Below, piece after piece: positions 41,011 through 50,511 of a stretch of DNA of 64,000 nucleotides. The notes under the pieces were generated by a model, which made no database searches, was not told where the DNA came from, and saw only the letters and a program-made list of their open reading frames with translations. Position 1 is the first letter of the stretch. Every line of letters starts with the position of its first letter. The DNA comes from Flagellimonas zhangzhouensis (GTDB taxonomy: Bacteria; Bacteroidota; Bacteroidia; Flavobacteriales; Flavobacteriaceae), in the NCBI RefSeq assembly GCF_900102925.1, contig NZ_FNKI01000002.1:1116001-1180000 (forward strand). Reading direction: 5' to 3'. Both the position numbers and the translations under genes were made by a program.

Positions 41011-44000
41011 ATGAATGAAAATTATCCAGTATTCCTATCCAAAATAGCAACAGGGGAAGATAAATTTGAAGGAAAGTCACAGGAGAATTTAGCAAAAGTT
41101 ATATCGAATGTAATTAATGAAGAGAATCTTGAAAAAAAAATTCTTGGATTAGAGGGGGATTGGGGTGCTGGAAAAACAAATCTCATAAAAATAATACAAT
41201 CAAAACTTGGTAAAGATTACCATACTTTCATTTTTGATGCTTGGGGAAGTCAAGAAGATTTGACAAGAAAATCATTCTTAGAGCAATTAATTAATGAGCT
41301 TTTTGAAGCGGAATATTTAACTAATAAAGAAAAATGGAAAGAATTAAAAAATAGACTCTTATCGACTACTTCCACGACACATACTCAAAAATTCCCCCAA
41401 ATAAAAAGACATGTCCTCATCTTGTCGTTTTCTATATTAGTATTGAGTATTTTATCAGGTACATACGAATACATTGGTCAACATTTTGACTTCATTACTT
41501 CTCAATATTACGGTTATTGGAAACCAATATTGTGGATTTATTTACTTCCATTTTTAATTTTTCTTTTAGGTATTCGTTTGACATGGCTTGAATATAAAAG
41601 AGAAAGACAGTTAAATTCACGTAAAGACCTCATTGAACAGGATACCGAATGGCAAACAATTGGCAAGTTATTTTATTGGTTTAATGGTGACGATATTAAT
41701 TCTGAAGAAGTACAAAATATTATAGAAGATGACCCGTCTGTAAAACAGTTTAGAGAGTATTTTAAAAACATTGAAGACGAAATTAAAGATAGGGGAAAAT
41801 TGATTTTGGTCTTTGATAATCTTGATAGGTTAGAGGAGGACAAGTTAAAATCTCTATGGTCTTCAATACACACATTTTTTGCAGAGGATAATAATTCATT
41901 TGATTCCTGGGTAATTATTCCATACGATAGATCCAAATTATCTTCACATCTTGATGATGGTTTTGAAGGATTTATAGGTAAAACATTTTCTTTAAATTTT
42001 AGAGTAACTCCACCTGTTGTTAGACAATGGGAAAAATTTTTAGATGAAAAATTAGACAAAGCTTTTGGAAAGAAGCTTTTAACAATGGAGGAAAGAGAAT
42101 TTATTTTAAAGCTATTTGATATTCTGACTCCAACAACAACCATAAAACCAAGGCAAATTATTAATTATATAAATGACATTGTTTCACTTTATAAAATTTG
42201 GGAAAAGGACATAAAAAATCATGAACTGAAGATTCGCTATCTGGCATTATTCGTTTTAACCAAAGATGAAATAGTTAATAATCCACATGATTCAATTTTG
42301 AATAGGAATTATTTGGATGGTGCCGAGAGTTTTTTTAGTGATGATGAAGATTTAGACACTAGTATTTCAATGATAACATTTGGGGTTAGGAAAGATTTAG
42401 CAGATGAAGTTTTATTAGATAGAAAGCTTAAAAATGCGATAAGACATGGTGATACCCAAATAATAAAATCTTCAATTCACCATAAGGCTTTTCAAAAATA
42501 TTTTATAAAAGCTTATTATGAAACCTCCTTTATAGAGAAGAGTCATAGTCTTGCAATTATTTTACCAAATATAAAAGAAGTTTTCTCAGATATAATGATG
42601 AATACCTTTTGGGAGGATTTTGGTAAGGGAATATTAACTCTTGAAAATGAATTTTGGGCATTTAATGACAATCACAGAGCTATACTTAAAAATACTAATA
42701 ATAAAATTGGAACACGGATAATATTTAGACTCATTAAAGCTTTATATAATAATTTAAATTCTGAGGAGAGTCAAAATAAATATGTCTCTCAACTAATTGA
42801 AATTGAAAAATATATCAAAAAAGAAAGTATTGAAATTGATATTTTTGAAATAACACAAAATACTAGTTTTAGCTCAAAGGCTTATCTCAACTTTTTAAAA
42901 TCCGTTGAAGACAACTATGATGATTTCAAAATAGATTGTCCAGAGAACGAATTAATTGAATTGTTTATTCCTGAAAATGGAGACATAAATATTGATTTAG
43001 TCGAAAAACATATAGACGAATTAATTAAAGTTAGAGAAGTATATAATTTTGAAGAAATTACCCAAGGAATTCAAGAAAAAGTTAAATCCATTCCTTACAA
43101 TGATAATGTATTGCTCGAAAGGTATTTAAAAATTTTAAACGGACTCCTAGATCCTCCAGTTAAACTAGAACTATCTTTACCATTCTATAGAAATTTAACT
43201 ACCCAGTTAATTGATTCAAATAGCATCTATATTGATGCATGCTGTATTGCAATTTCAAATTTCTTAATATCATATTCTAATTCTTCTAATTTTCAAAACA
43301 CGTTAACTAATTTTTCCCAGGATCAAATTCGAAAATTATCAGAAAAAATTGAACAGTATTTTTCCTATAATGATTTATTAAAGTTGAAAGCCACTCGAGT
43401 TGAAACTGATCAATATCCTAAGTTGAATGATTTATTATTTGAGCTGACAACTGGACCTCAAACAATGAAAAATGTAGATATAAATTGGGTGATTGAGAAT
43501 CTTGAAAAGATTAAATCAAAAGTATTTGATGAGGAAGAAAAACTCTCAATTTTTATTGAGAATATAGATGCTTGGCATAAAGAATTTACATTAGAGATTC
43601 CACAGTGTTCAAATGAAATATTTGGATTCTTTGGAAGAAGTGATTTGAAATTGATAGAGCTTATTATTGAAAAGACTTTGGAATATTTTAATGGATTGTC
43701 AAAAGATAATTTATTAATTTCTTTTAGGGAGGAGAATAAAGATTTCTTGATATTAAAATCATTAATCAATAATTATCAACCGAAAAGCTTTTCTGCTGCA
43801 TTCTACAGTGCATATGATGATTTTATTAAAGGAATAGCGTTAGGTGATGAGAATATTCCAAATATAGGAATATGGGATAGGTTAATAAACCTAATGGATG
43901 AGAAAAAATTAAGAAGCACGTTTACTGTTGTGAGAGATATACTTTTTAATCAAAGAGGAGAACTGACAGAGGCGGATTTGTATTTTTTAGAAAAAGGACT

Positions 44001-44280
44001 AATTAAATATGGGAATTTAAATAAAAAACCTGAAAGTGCTACTTTAAAGATTTTAATTCCCTTAATTGAATCTGATAGTAATTTTGAAAATATTTTTCTT
44101 GAGAGACTTGATGAATGTGTATCAATAATAAACATGTCTAAAGAGCATAAAGATTCGGCAATAAGTGAACTTCAATTGAAATATGATTCCAAAAAATTTA
44201 ATGATAATGCCCAATTAAAAAAATTAGTTAAAATATTTCAACTTCGAGAAAACGTTGACATTAGTGATGAAGAAGAATAA
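41011..44280 (+). CDS. KAP-family P-loop NTPase
   Basis: 1089 aa. Walker A at 49-56 (GDWGAGKT in KILGLEGDWGAGKTNLIKI) and Walker B at ~264-272 (KLILVFDNLDRLEEDKLK) are of the KAP type. Two membrane helices (~135-153 and ~171-193) are inserted between them, as is usual for KAP proteins. The C-terminal ~700 residues are helical with no recognised domain. KAP NTPases occur in phage-defence and plasmid-exclusion loci. The gene is markedly AT-rich against its GC-rich left neighbours, and the RadC-type gene converges on it. A defence role is inference. Confidence 0.88.
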   Translation: MNENYPVFLSKIATGEDKFEGKSQENLAKVISNVINEENLEKKILGLEGDWGAGKTNLIKIIQSKLGKDYHTFIFDAWGSQEDLTRKSFLEQLINELFEAEYLTNKEKWKELKNRLLSTTSTTHTQKFPQIKRHVLILSFSILVLSILSGTYEYIGQHFDFITSQYYGYWKPILWIYLLPFLIFLLGIRLTWLEYKRERQLNSRKDLIEQDTEWQTIGKLFYWFNGDDINSEEVQNIIEDDPSVKQFREYFKNIEDEIKDRGKLILVFDNLDRLEEDKLKSLWSSIHTFFAEDNNSFDSWVIIPYDRSKLSSHLDDGFEGFIGKTFSLNFRVTPPVVRQWEKFLDEKLDKAFGKKLLTMEEREFILKLFDILTPTTTIKPRQIINYINDIVSLYKIWEKDIKNHELKIRYLALFVLTKDEIVNNPHDSILNRNYLDGAESFFSDDEDLDTSISMITFGVRKDLADEVLLDRKLKNAIRHGDTQIIKSSIHHKAFQKYFIKAYYETSFIEKSHSLAIILPNIKEVFSDIMMNTFWEDFGKGILTLENEFWAFNDNHRAILKNTNNKIGTRIIFRLIKALYNNLNSEESQNKYVSQLIEIEKYIKKESIEIDIFEITQNTSFSSKAYLNFLKSVEDNYDDFKIDCPENELIELFIPENGDINIDLVEKHIDELIKVREVYNFEEITQGIQEKVKSIPYNDNVLLERYLKILNGLLDPPVKLELSLPFYRNLTTQLIDSNSIYIDACCIAISNFLISYSNSSNFQNTLTNFSQDQIRKLSEKIEQYFSYNDLLKLKATRVETDQYPKLNDLLFELTTGPQTMKNVDINWVIENLEKIKSKVFDEEEKLSIFIENIDAWHKEFTLEIPQCSNEIFGFFGRSDLKLIELIIEKTLEYFNGLSKDNLLISFREENKDFLILKSLINNYQPKSFSAAFYSAYDDFIKGIALGDENIPNIGIWDRLINLMDEKKLRSTFTVVRDILFNQRGELTEADLYFLEKGLIKYGNLNKKPESATLKILIPLIESDSNFENIFLERLDECVSIINMSKEHKDSAISELQLKYDSKKFNDNAQLKKLVKIFQLRENVDISDEEE

Positions 44281-44292
44281 GTTGGAAACATT

Positions 44293-44913
44293 TTAAATCC
44301 CCCCAATCACCTTTAAACTCAAGCCCGTATACTTTTTAATGGTTTCATCGTCGAGACCATCAGACTTCATCTTCTTCGCAATACTAATCGCCTTTTCCTT
44401 TTCGGCCCGTTTTTTCTCGGTATCAATTTTAAATTGTTCCAGTTCCTGCTTTTCGGGGCCCATAATTTCAAAAAGACCACTTTTTTGCAGTTCGTCCATT
44501 ACGCCTTGGTCGGCAAAACTGGTGTAGTTGGTCTCGGTGATCACCAAATGGTCGAGTACTTCCACTTTTATGAGTTTCCCCACTTTTAGCATATGGTCGG
44601 TAAAGGTAATATCGGCATCGGTAACTTCGTGCGAGCCGCTGGGGTGGTTGTGCACCAAGATCAGTTTACTGGCCAGTTTGTAGATCGCCATCCGAAACAC
44701 ATCGGGCGGGTCGGCATTTACGCGGTTGCTGGCACCCAATCCAATGAGCTCCACAAACAAAATTTTGTTGTTGTGGTTGAGCCCCACCACCCAAAAATGC
44801 TCTTGGTTGCGGCGTATCTTGTTTTCGCGCAGCAATACCTGTTGCATGATCGCATATATGTCCGCAGAGTTGAGCACTTTTATCTTTTGTTCTTTGGTAA
44901 GCCGTACGTTCAT
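44293..44913 (-). CDS. RadC/JAB-domain protein with an Rpn-like C-terminal tail
   Basis: 206 aa from the ATG at 44913 (MNVRLTKEQKIKVLNSADIY); an ATG at 44955 would add 14 residues. The JAMM motif is intact: FVELIGLGASNRVNADPPDV, then LVHNHPSGSHEVTDADITF with H-x-H and D ligands. The last ~55 residues (KKRAEKEKAISIAKKMKSDG, then LDDETIKKYTGLS) resemble the helical tail of Rpn/PD-(D/E)XK transposase-like nucleases (A-x-x-M-x-x-x-G-L-x-x-E-x-I-x-x-x-T-G-L-S). RadC-type proteins commonly sit in mobile islands; the role is unclear. Confidence 0.8.
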   Translation of the reverse strand: MNVRLTKEQKIKVLNSADIYAIMQQVLLRENKIRRNQEHFWVVGLNHNNKILFVELIGLGASNRVNADPPDVFRMAIYKLASKLILVHNHPSGSHEVTDADITFTDHMLKVGKLIKVEVLDHLVITETNYTSFADQGVMDELQKSGLFEIMGPEKQELEQFKIDTEKKRAEKEKAISIAKKMKSDGLDDETIKKYTGLSLKVIGGI

Positions 44914-44988
44914 GGTAGGTGTTTGTAAGTTTTGGGTTGGGGAAAGGTAGTCCATGCCCGTGAAAAAAACAAAAATGCGATTTGTGCA

Positions 44989-45025
44989 TAAAAAAACCGC
45001 CCCAAACGTTGTTCGCAGGGGCGGT
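44989..45025 (-). terminator. Terminator of the M28 peptidase gene
   Basis: On the plus strand ACCGCCCC (44996-45003) and GGGGCGGT (45018-45025) form a perfect 8-bp stem, with A's at 44989-44996 giving the T-tract for the minus-strand gene ending at 45050. Confidence 0.85.
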
Positions 45026-45049
45026 CTTGGCTTTTCAGGAGAAATCTAT

Positions 45050-47245
45050 CTACTGCACAATGCTGTTCAGTTTTTGTACCTGCGCATTAAAAGCTTTTAG
45101 GGTGGTGGCCAATACCCCAATTTGTTCCTGTGCTTCTTTCCATTCCTTCTGTTCAATGGCCTCGCGCACGCCTGGAAGTGTTTTTACCCCATACCCTGTG
45201 TAAAATCCAGGAGCATAGATCTGGTGCTTGAACCAATCTCTACGGGGAAGTCCTTTATCCTGCAACAAAATTTGCTCCATGCCCATCAACTCTTGGTTCA
45301 GTTGTGCCTTTTTGGCTGGGGACAGCGCCAATGCATCTGCCTTGGAAAAGGTTTCTATGCTTTTCTTTAGTTCCGCTACCACATTTTGGATAGGCGAGAA
45401 GTCCAAATAAGGTACTTCGCCCTCCATTTTTGCAGGAGCTATCGGTTTCTTAGGATCCATCACCAATCCGTAGGTATCCGCTTTTACCAATTTGTTGTGT
45501 TTTTCCACATCGGCACGCATGGTTTCCAAGGTTTTTATTACCTCGCCCAAATAGGTTTCGATGGTGCTGTGCCATTGGGTCAACTCAAACGGTAAAACTT
45601 CGGCATTTGCCAAACGCAAAGAGATACGTCCAGCGGTATTTGCCAAAGCAACACCATAAGCGAACCCAGGATCTTTAAAACGGGTGTAGTGGGAGTAGGT
45701 ATCGTAAATGGTGTGATATTCACCGCCACTACCCTCACCACCGTAGCCCAAGTTCAAAGAGGCGATACCTGTGTGTTGGATAAACGGGGTATAATCCGAA
45801 CCTGAACCCAATGCAGACAACTTAAACGAATTGTCCCCACCGCGCATTACGTTGGCCGCTTTGCGACGCTCCGCAACGGAAACTCCTTTTTGTGGGTCGG
45901 TCACCACGTTGGCTACTTGGCTCACCATGGCCTGTAGGGAGTGCGAACCTCCAGCACCCAAATACCCACGGCTGTTTCCATCGGTGTTGATGTAGGCCAC
46001 GGCCTTTTCTTTCAATTCTGGGATATGATCTTCAACCCATTCGGTGGAACCGATCAATCCTGGCTCTTCGGCATCCCAAGCACAGTACACCAAGGTACGT
46101 TTGGGTTTGTTGCCAGCTTTGGCCAATTTACCCACTACGCGGGCTTCTTCCATTAAAGCCACCATACCACTTACAGGGTCACTTGCACCGTGCACCCAAG
46201 CATCGTGGTGGTTTCCACGGATAACCCACTCATCTGGAAACTCGTCACCCTCTAAAGTAGCGATCAAGTTGTGGGCAGGTTTCAATTGCCAGTCAAACTC
46301 CAATTTTAAGTGCACTTTGGCAGGTCCAGGGCCAATATGATAGGTAATTGGCAAACCACCTCTCCAGTTAGATGGCGCAACAGGGCCCTCCAAAGCAGCC
46401 AACAACGGCTGTGCATCTTCGTAGGAAATGGGCAATACTGGAATTTTTGTGATGGTCGGTGCATCTTTTCTGTCCAAACGCTTTGCGTCCTTGGTAGCGG
46501 CATAACCAGGGGTCAATACATCACCAGGGTACAATGGCATGTCCATTACAGAACCACGCTGAACCCCTGTTTTATTTTTAAATGGCCCTTTTGGATACAC
46601 ATCACCTTGGTAATATCCATCATCTTTAGGGTCGGAGTAAATAATACAACCGATAGCGCCCATTTCAGCGGCCAGTTTTGGTTTGATACCCCTCCAAGAA
46701 CCTTGGTATTTGGCGATAACGATCTTTCCTTTTACATCGATGCCCAATTTGGCAAGTTCTTCGTAGTCACTTGGAATTCCGTAGTTCACGAACACCAAAT
46801 CGGCCTCTACATCTCCGTCGGTGGAGAAAGCGTTGTAGCTGGGCAACAATTTGTCGCCTTGAGCGGTGTAAGGGTCACCCTCTACTGGAATGGCCTCCAA
46901 GGAAGCGGTGTATTTGGTTGGGCCAGTTAATTCCAGTACCCTTACTTTTGGATAGGGGAAAAGTACCTGATAGGTGTCAATTCGGGTTTTGTAGCCCCAC
47001 GATTTGAACTGTTTTTCCATCCATTTTACGTTCTTTTCACCATATTCGGTACCTACCCAGTGTGGTTCTGCCACCATGAGTTTCATCCATTCGTCCAAAT
47101 TTTTAGTGGAAAGTTGTTTTTCGTACTCAGCTTCGAGTTGGGTCTGTTCTTCCGAAGCTTTTTCACTGAACCCAATTATTTTGTCCTGGGCCGAGACACC
47201 TACAATTCCTAAAAGGAGCAGTAGGGGTAATAATTTATTTTTCAT
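45050..47245 (-). CDS. M28-family peptidase, glutamate carboxypeptidase II/PSMA-like
   Basis: 731 aa with a signal peptide (KLLPLLLLLGIVGVSA-QD). It has the three-part plan of PSMA/transferrin receptor-like enzymes: a PA domain (FVNYGIPSDYEELAKLGIDV-KGKIVIAKYQG), an M28 zinc core (NHHDAWVHGASDPVSGMVAL, WDAEEPGLIGSTEWVEDH, YHTIYDTYSHYTRF) and a C-terminal helical dimerisation domain. It has the expected ligands H, D, E, D and H. It cleaves small peptides outside the cytoplasm. It is monocistronic, with a terminator 25 nt after the stop. Confidence 0.92.
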   Translation of the reverse strand: MKNKLLPLLLLLGIVGVSAQDKIIGFSEKASEEQTQLEAEYEKQLSTKNLDEWMKLMVAEPHWVGTEYGEKNVKWMEKQFKSWGYKTRIDTYQVLFPYPKVRVLELTGPTKYTASLEAIPVEGDPYTAQGDKLLPSYNAFSTDGDVEADLVFVNYGIPSDYEELAKLGIDVKGKIVIAKYQGSWRGIKPKLAAEMGAIGCIIYSDPKDDGYYQGDVYPKGPFKNKTGVQRGSVMDMPLYPGDVLTPGYAATKDAKRLDRKDAPTITKIPVLPISYEDAQPLLAALEGPVAPSNWRGGLPITYHIGPGPAKVHLKLEFDWQLKPAHNLIATLEGDEFPDEWVIRGNHHDAWVHGASDPVSGMVALMEEARVVGKLAKAGNKPKRTLVYCAWDAEEPGLIGSTEWVEDHIPELKEKAVAYINTDGNSRGYLGAGGSHSLQAMVSQVANVVTDPQKGVSVAERRKAANVMRGGDNSFKLSALGSGSDYTPFIQHTGIASLNLGYGGEGSGGEYHTIYDTYSHYTRFKDPGFAYGVALANTAGRISLRLANAEVLPFELTQWHSTIETYLGEVIKTLETMRADVEKHNKLVKADTYGLVMDPKKPIAPAKMEGEVPYLDFSPIQNVVAELKKSIETFSKADALALSPAKKAQLNQELMGMEQILLQDKGLPRRDWFKHQIYAPGFYTGYGVKTLPGVREAIEQKEWKEAQEQIGVLATTLKAFNAQVQKLNSIVQ

Positions 47246-47377
47246 TGTATTGAATTAGCTCCCTAAATTTAAGGGTTTGCTTGAAGTAAATGAAGTAAAA
47301 AGAGGTGAACCTATATCGAATGTTCAAAGAATTTGCATTTTCTTTGAAAAAGCACCTTTAAATTGACAAAACAAAAT

Positions 47378-48002
47378 ATGAATCCGAAGATAGACCATGT
47401 ATTTGTCCGATGGCTGTGGACGTTGCTCCCTGTACAGCACTCCTGAATGCAAGGTGCATACTTGGCAAGAGGAACTCAAATACCTCAGACGACTTGTTTT
47501 GGACTGTGGTCTGGATGAGGAATTGAAGTGGAGCGTACCTTGTTACACCTATAATGGACATACCTTGGTTATGGTGGTCGCTTTTAAGGAAAGTGCCACG
47601 CTTAGCTTTTTTAAAGGAGCCCTTTTAAGGGATGAGCATGGCATTTTGATGAAGCCAGGGAAAAATTCCCAAGCGAGCAGGGTTGTGCGGTTTACTAGTG
47701 TGGATGAAATCGCAAAGCTGGAAGACGTGCTGAAAGCCTACATTTTTGAAGCCATTGAAGTTGATAAAGCTGGACTCAAGATCAAAAAGAAAGCCACTTC
47801 GGAATATGAAATGCCCGAAGAACTCCAACAAAAATTGGATGAAGATTCAGATTTTAAAATGGCATTTGAAGCCTTGACCCCAGGGCGTCAAAGAGGGTAT
47901 ATGCTCTTTATTTCTCAGGCCAAACAATCCCAAACCCGTAGCAATCGTATAGAAAAGTGCATTCCCAATATCTACAAAGGGAAAGGCTATAACGAGAGGT
48001 AG
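47378..48002 (+). pseudogene. YdeI/DUF1801-type protein with an N-terminal frameshift
   Basis: The frame from ATG 47397 encodes 201 aa starting YLSDGCGRCSLYSTPECKVH. It continues with the family marks LDCGLDEELKWSVPCYTYN, SFFKGALLRDEHGILMKPGK and LKAYIFEAIEVDKAGLKIKK. Homologues generally begin MNPK-x-D. Exactly that peptide (MNPKID) is encoded just upstream, at ATG 47378, but in a different frame, because one base too many lies near 47396; that frame runs to a stop after 22 codons. Either the gene is damaged, the base is a sequencing error, or translation starts inside at 47397. The body of the gene is intact. Confidence 0.72.
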
Positions 48003-48180
48003 ATTTACCTTTAAAACCTTTGGTTTCAACTATTTAATTTATTTTCAGTAACTTTCTGAAATATAGACAGATAAGTTATTCTATTTATTGTGATTCTCGC
48101 CCCGCACTTTTATTGATTATCGTTCACTTCCTACTTTTCGAGCGATAGATTCGGTACGTAACAACCTAAACAAACATAAA

Positions 48181-48555
48181 ATGGAACGCACACTTTTTGA
48201 ACGTCTGGGCGGATCCGATGGTATTTCTACCATTGTGAACACCGCAGTAAACAATCACATGGAAAATCCTGCCGTAAACGCACGATTTTTGCCTTTAAAG
48301 GAACATCCCGAAAAACTCAGAATTGTAAAAGAACATTCCGTGGAATTTTTTAGCGCGGGGAGTGGGGGCAATGTTGCATACACTGGAATGGATATGGAAA
48401 CCGCACATAAAGGCATGAACATTAGTCCTGGCGAATACTACCATGTGTTGGACGATATTATGCGTGCTTTGGACCAACTCAGCATTGATGAAACTACACA
48501 AAAGGATGTTTTGGCCGTATTATGGTCCCTAAAGGGAATGATCGTAGCCAAATAA
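48181..48555 (+). CDS. Truncated haemoglobin (group 1)
   Basis: 124 aa, the normal length of a truncated globin. TLFERLGGSDGISTIVNTAV is the start of the 2-on-2 fold, then VNNHMENPAVNARFLPLKEH, VEFFSAGSGGNVAYTGMDME and TAHKGMNISPGEYYHVLDDI, in which the H of A-H-K-G-M is the likely proximal ligand. The protein binds haem and O2 or NO. No signal peptide, so it is cytoplasmic. It stands alone, with no respiratory gene adjacent. Confidence 0.88.
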   Translation: MERTLFERLGGSDGISTIVNTAVNNHMENPAVNARFLPLKEHPEKLRIVKEHSVEFFSAGSGGNVAYTGMDMETAHKGMNISPGEYYHVLDDIMRALDQLSIDETTQKDVLAVLWSLKGMIVAK

Positions 48556-48635
48556 ATTCGATTGGTTTTTGGGGTTGATGTGCTTTTTTAAAGGATTATT
48601 TTAACTTTAACGGCAAACCAACCTTAAAACCCAAT

Positions 48636-49913
48636 ATGTCTCAACGTAGAAAATTCTTAAAACAAGGCGCAGCGGCGATGATGTCCTTGCCCTTGCTATC
48701 CTTTGACCCTAAAAAAGACTGGTCCATTGCCCCATTGCAAACCAATGCCCCCAAAGATGAGGCGTATTGGAAAATGGTGCGCAAACAGTTTCCTTTAAAG
48801 GAGGGGCAAACCTATTTTAATAACGGAACCATGGGCCCAACACCTGGTTATGTGCTCGACAAAATGTTCGACCACATGATGCACTGGAATGTGGAGGCCG
48901 CTACGGTGGACTATAAAAATGGTTCTGGTCCTGTTTTATTGACGGGCTATTTTCCCTACGAGGAACTTCGAACCAAATTGGGCAAGATCATCAACTGCGA
49001 TTTTAAGGAAATCTCCCTGACCCAAAATGCCACTTTTGGTATGAACTACGTGGGTATGGGCCTCAACCTGAAAAAAGGGGATGAACTGCTCAATACCAAT
49101 CAAGAACACGGCGGTGGATTTGGTGCTTGGCAATTGTTGGCTAAGCGTAAAGGCTGCGTGTACAAACAAGCCACCATGCCCGAACCTGCAAACGACCCTC
49201 AAGAAATTGTGGATGCTATTTTTAAGGAAGTCACCCCAAAGACCAAAGTGATTGCGGTTCCGCATATTATTTCAGGGTTTGGAACGGTAATGCCAGTGAA
49301 AGAAATCTGTGCTGAAGCTAAAAAACGTGGCATTTTTACGGTTTTGGACGGCGCGCAATGTGTAGGTCAAGTTCCTGTGGACGTTAAGGATATTGGCTGC
49401 GATGCCTATTACTCCAGTTTGCATAAATGGTTGTTGGCTCCATCAGGAAGTGGATTGCTGTACATCAACAAAGATGTGGTGGGCGATATCTGGACGACCA
49501 TTGCAAGTTACAATTGGGACAACCAAGACGATCATGGTTTCCGTTTGATGCAAAACGGAACAGGAAATGCAGGACTCATGGCAGGTTATGATGCTGCGGT
49601 GGACTTCTTCAATACGATTGGCCATGATGTGTGGTTAAACCGAGTTAAAGAACTTGGAAAGTATTTGCGTGATGGTTTAAAAGAGATGAACCATGTTACG
49701 TTTTACTCTTCCACCAATGAAGCTATGGCGGCTGGAATCACCACCTATGGCGTGGAGGGCATGTCAGGACCTGAACTTCAAAAATACATGTGGGAAAAAG
49801 AGCGTTTGCAACCCCGTTCGGTGGGTAGTGAAATGTTGCGTCATTCCGTTCATATTTATAATTCTAAAGAAGAAATAGATAGGGCTTTACAACTCATTGA
49901 GGGTCTTGCATAA
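48636..49913 (+). CDS. Class V aminotransferase-fold PLP enzyme, exported
   Basis: 425 aa with a Tat-like N-terminus (SQRRKFLKQGAAAMMSLPLL). The fold I/class V core is FPLKEGQTYFNNGTMGPTPG, LTQNATFGMNYVGMGLNLKK, FTVLDGAQCVGQVPVDVKDI (Asp-Ala-Gln pair) and the PLP lysine K264 in SSLHKWLLAPSG. The C-terminus has GMSGPELQKYMWEKERLQPR and SVHIYNSKEEIDRALQLI. Isopenicillin N epimerase-like proteins look like this; the substrate is unknown. The next small gene (SnoaL-like) follows 11 nt later, so it is probably co-transcribed. Confidence 0.88.
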   Translation: MSQRRKFLKQGAAAMMSLPLLSFDPKKDWSIAPLQTNAPKDEAYWKMVRKQFPLKEGQTYFNNGTMGPTPGYVLDKMFDHMMHWNVEAATVDYKNGSGPVLLTGYFPYEELRTKLGKIINCDFKEISLTQNATFGMNYVGMGLNLKKGDELLNTNQEHGGGFGAWQLLAKRKGCVYKQATMPEPANDPQEIVDAIFKEVTPKTKVIAVPHIISGFGTVMPVKEICAEAKKRGIFTVLDGAQCVGQVPVDVKDIGCDAYYSSLHKWLLAPSGSGLLYINKDVVGDIWTTIASYNWDNQDDHGFRLMQNGTGNAGLMAGYDAAVDFFNTIGHDVWLNRVKELGKYLRDGLKEMNHVTFYSSTNEAMAAGITTYGVEGMSGPELQKYMWEKERLQPRSVGSEMLRHSVHIYNSKEEIDRALQLIEGLA

Positions 49914-49924
49914 AAAAATTACAT

Positions 49925-50425
49925 ATGAAATCACTAGTCTTTTGCTCCGTATTGTTGATCTGTGGCGTTTTAAGTGCACAAAACAAGGATGTTTTCCAGA
50001 GTGTAAATGAACTAGTGAAAGAAACCCAGCGTGTAATTTCCATTGAAAAAGGTCAAGTGATAGACACGGCCTATTTTCGAACCTTGTTTTTGCCGACTGC
50101 ACATTTTAGTATGGTCGGCCAAGAAGACGGCGAATTTATGCAAGAGACCATGGGCCTTGATGAATTTTTGGCAACCCTTACCGATGAATATTATTCCAAT
50201 GGTTACCACGAAGCGGGTATGGGTGCCATTGTGGAAGAATACAATGGTATGGCACAAGTGATTCAAAGTTTTGAGGGGATGGACTCCGAAAATGAAACAG
50301 GTAAAGGCGTAAACAGCTTTCAATTTGTCTATTCCGAGGGACGTTGGTGGATCGCCAACATGGTTTGGGCCATGAGCTATGATAATGGCAAGGATATTCC
50401 ACGCAAGTATTTAAAAAAGAATTAG
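49925..50425 (+). CDS. Secreted small NTF2/SnoaL-like protein
   Basis: 166 aa with a signal peptide (SLVFCSVLLICGVLSA-QN). The mature part resembles NTF2-like pocket proteins (DTAYFRTLFLPTAHFSMVGQ, TMGLDEFLATLTDEYYSNGY, GVNSFQFVYSEGRWWIANMV), which include SnoaL and ketosteroid isomerase-like members. The gene starts 11 nt after the PLP enzyme. Function unknown. Confidence 0.7.
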   Translation: MKSLVFCSVLLICGVLSAQNKDVFQSVNELVKETQRVISIEKGQVIDTAYFRTLFLPTAHFSMVGQEDGEFMQETMGLDEFLATLTDEYYSNGYHEAGMGAIVEEYNGMAQVIQSFEGMDSENETGKGVNSFQFVYSEGRWWIANMVWAMSYDNGKDIPRKYLKKN

Positions 50426-50511
50426 ACCACACCGCAAAAGAGATTTCATTTTTTGTACCTTTTCGATAAGTAATAACACAATTATTTCTTTTACGAAGAT
50501 CAACCTCAATT

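Noticed and set aside
46310-46930. 206-codon plus-strand frame within the M28 peptidase gene
   Set aside because: Antisense shadow of a gene with complete M28/PSMA motifs.
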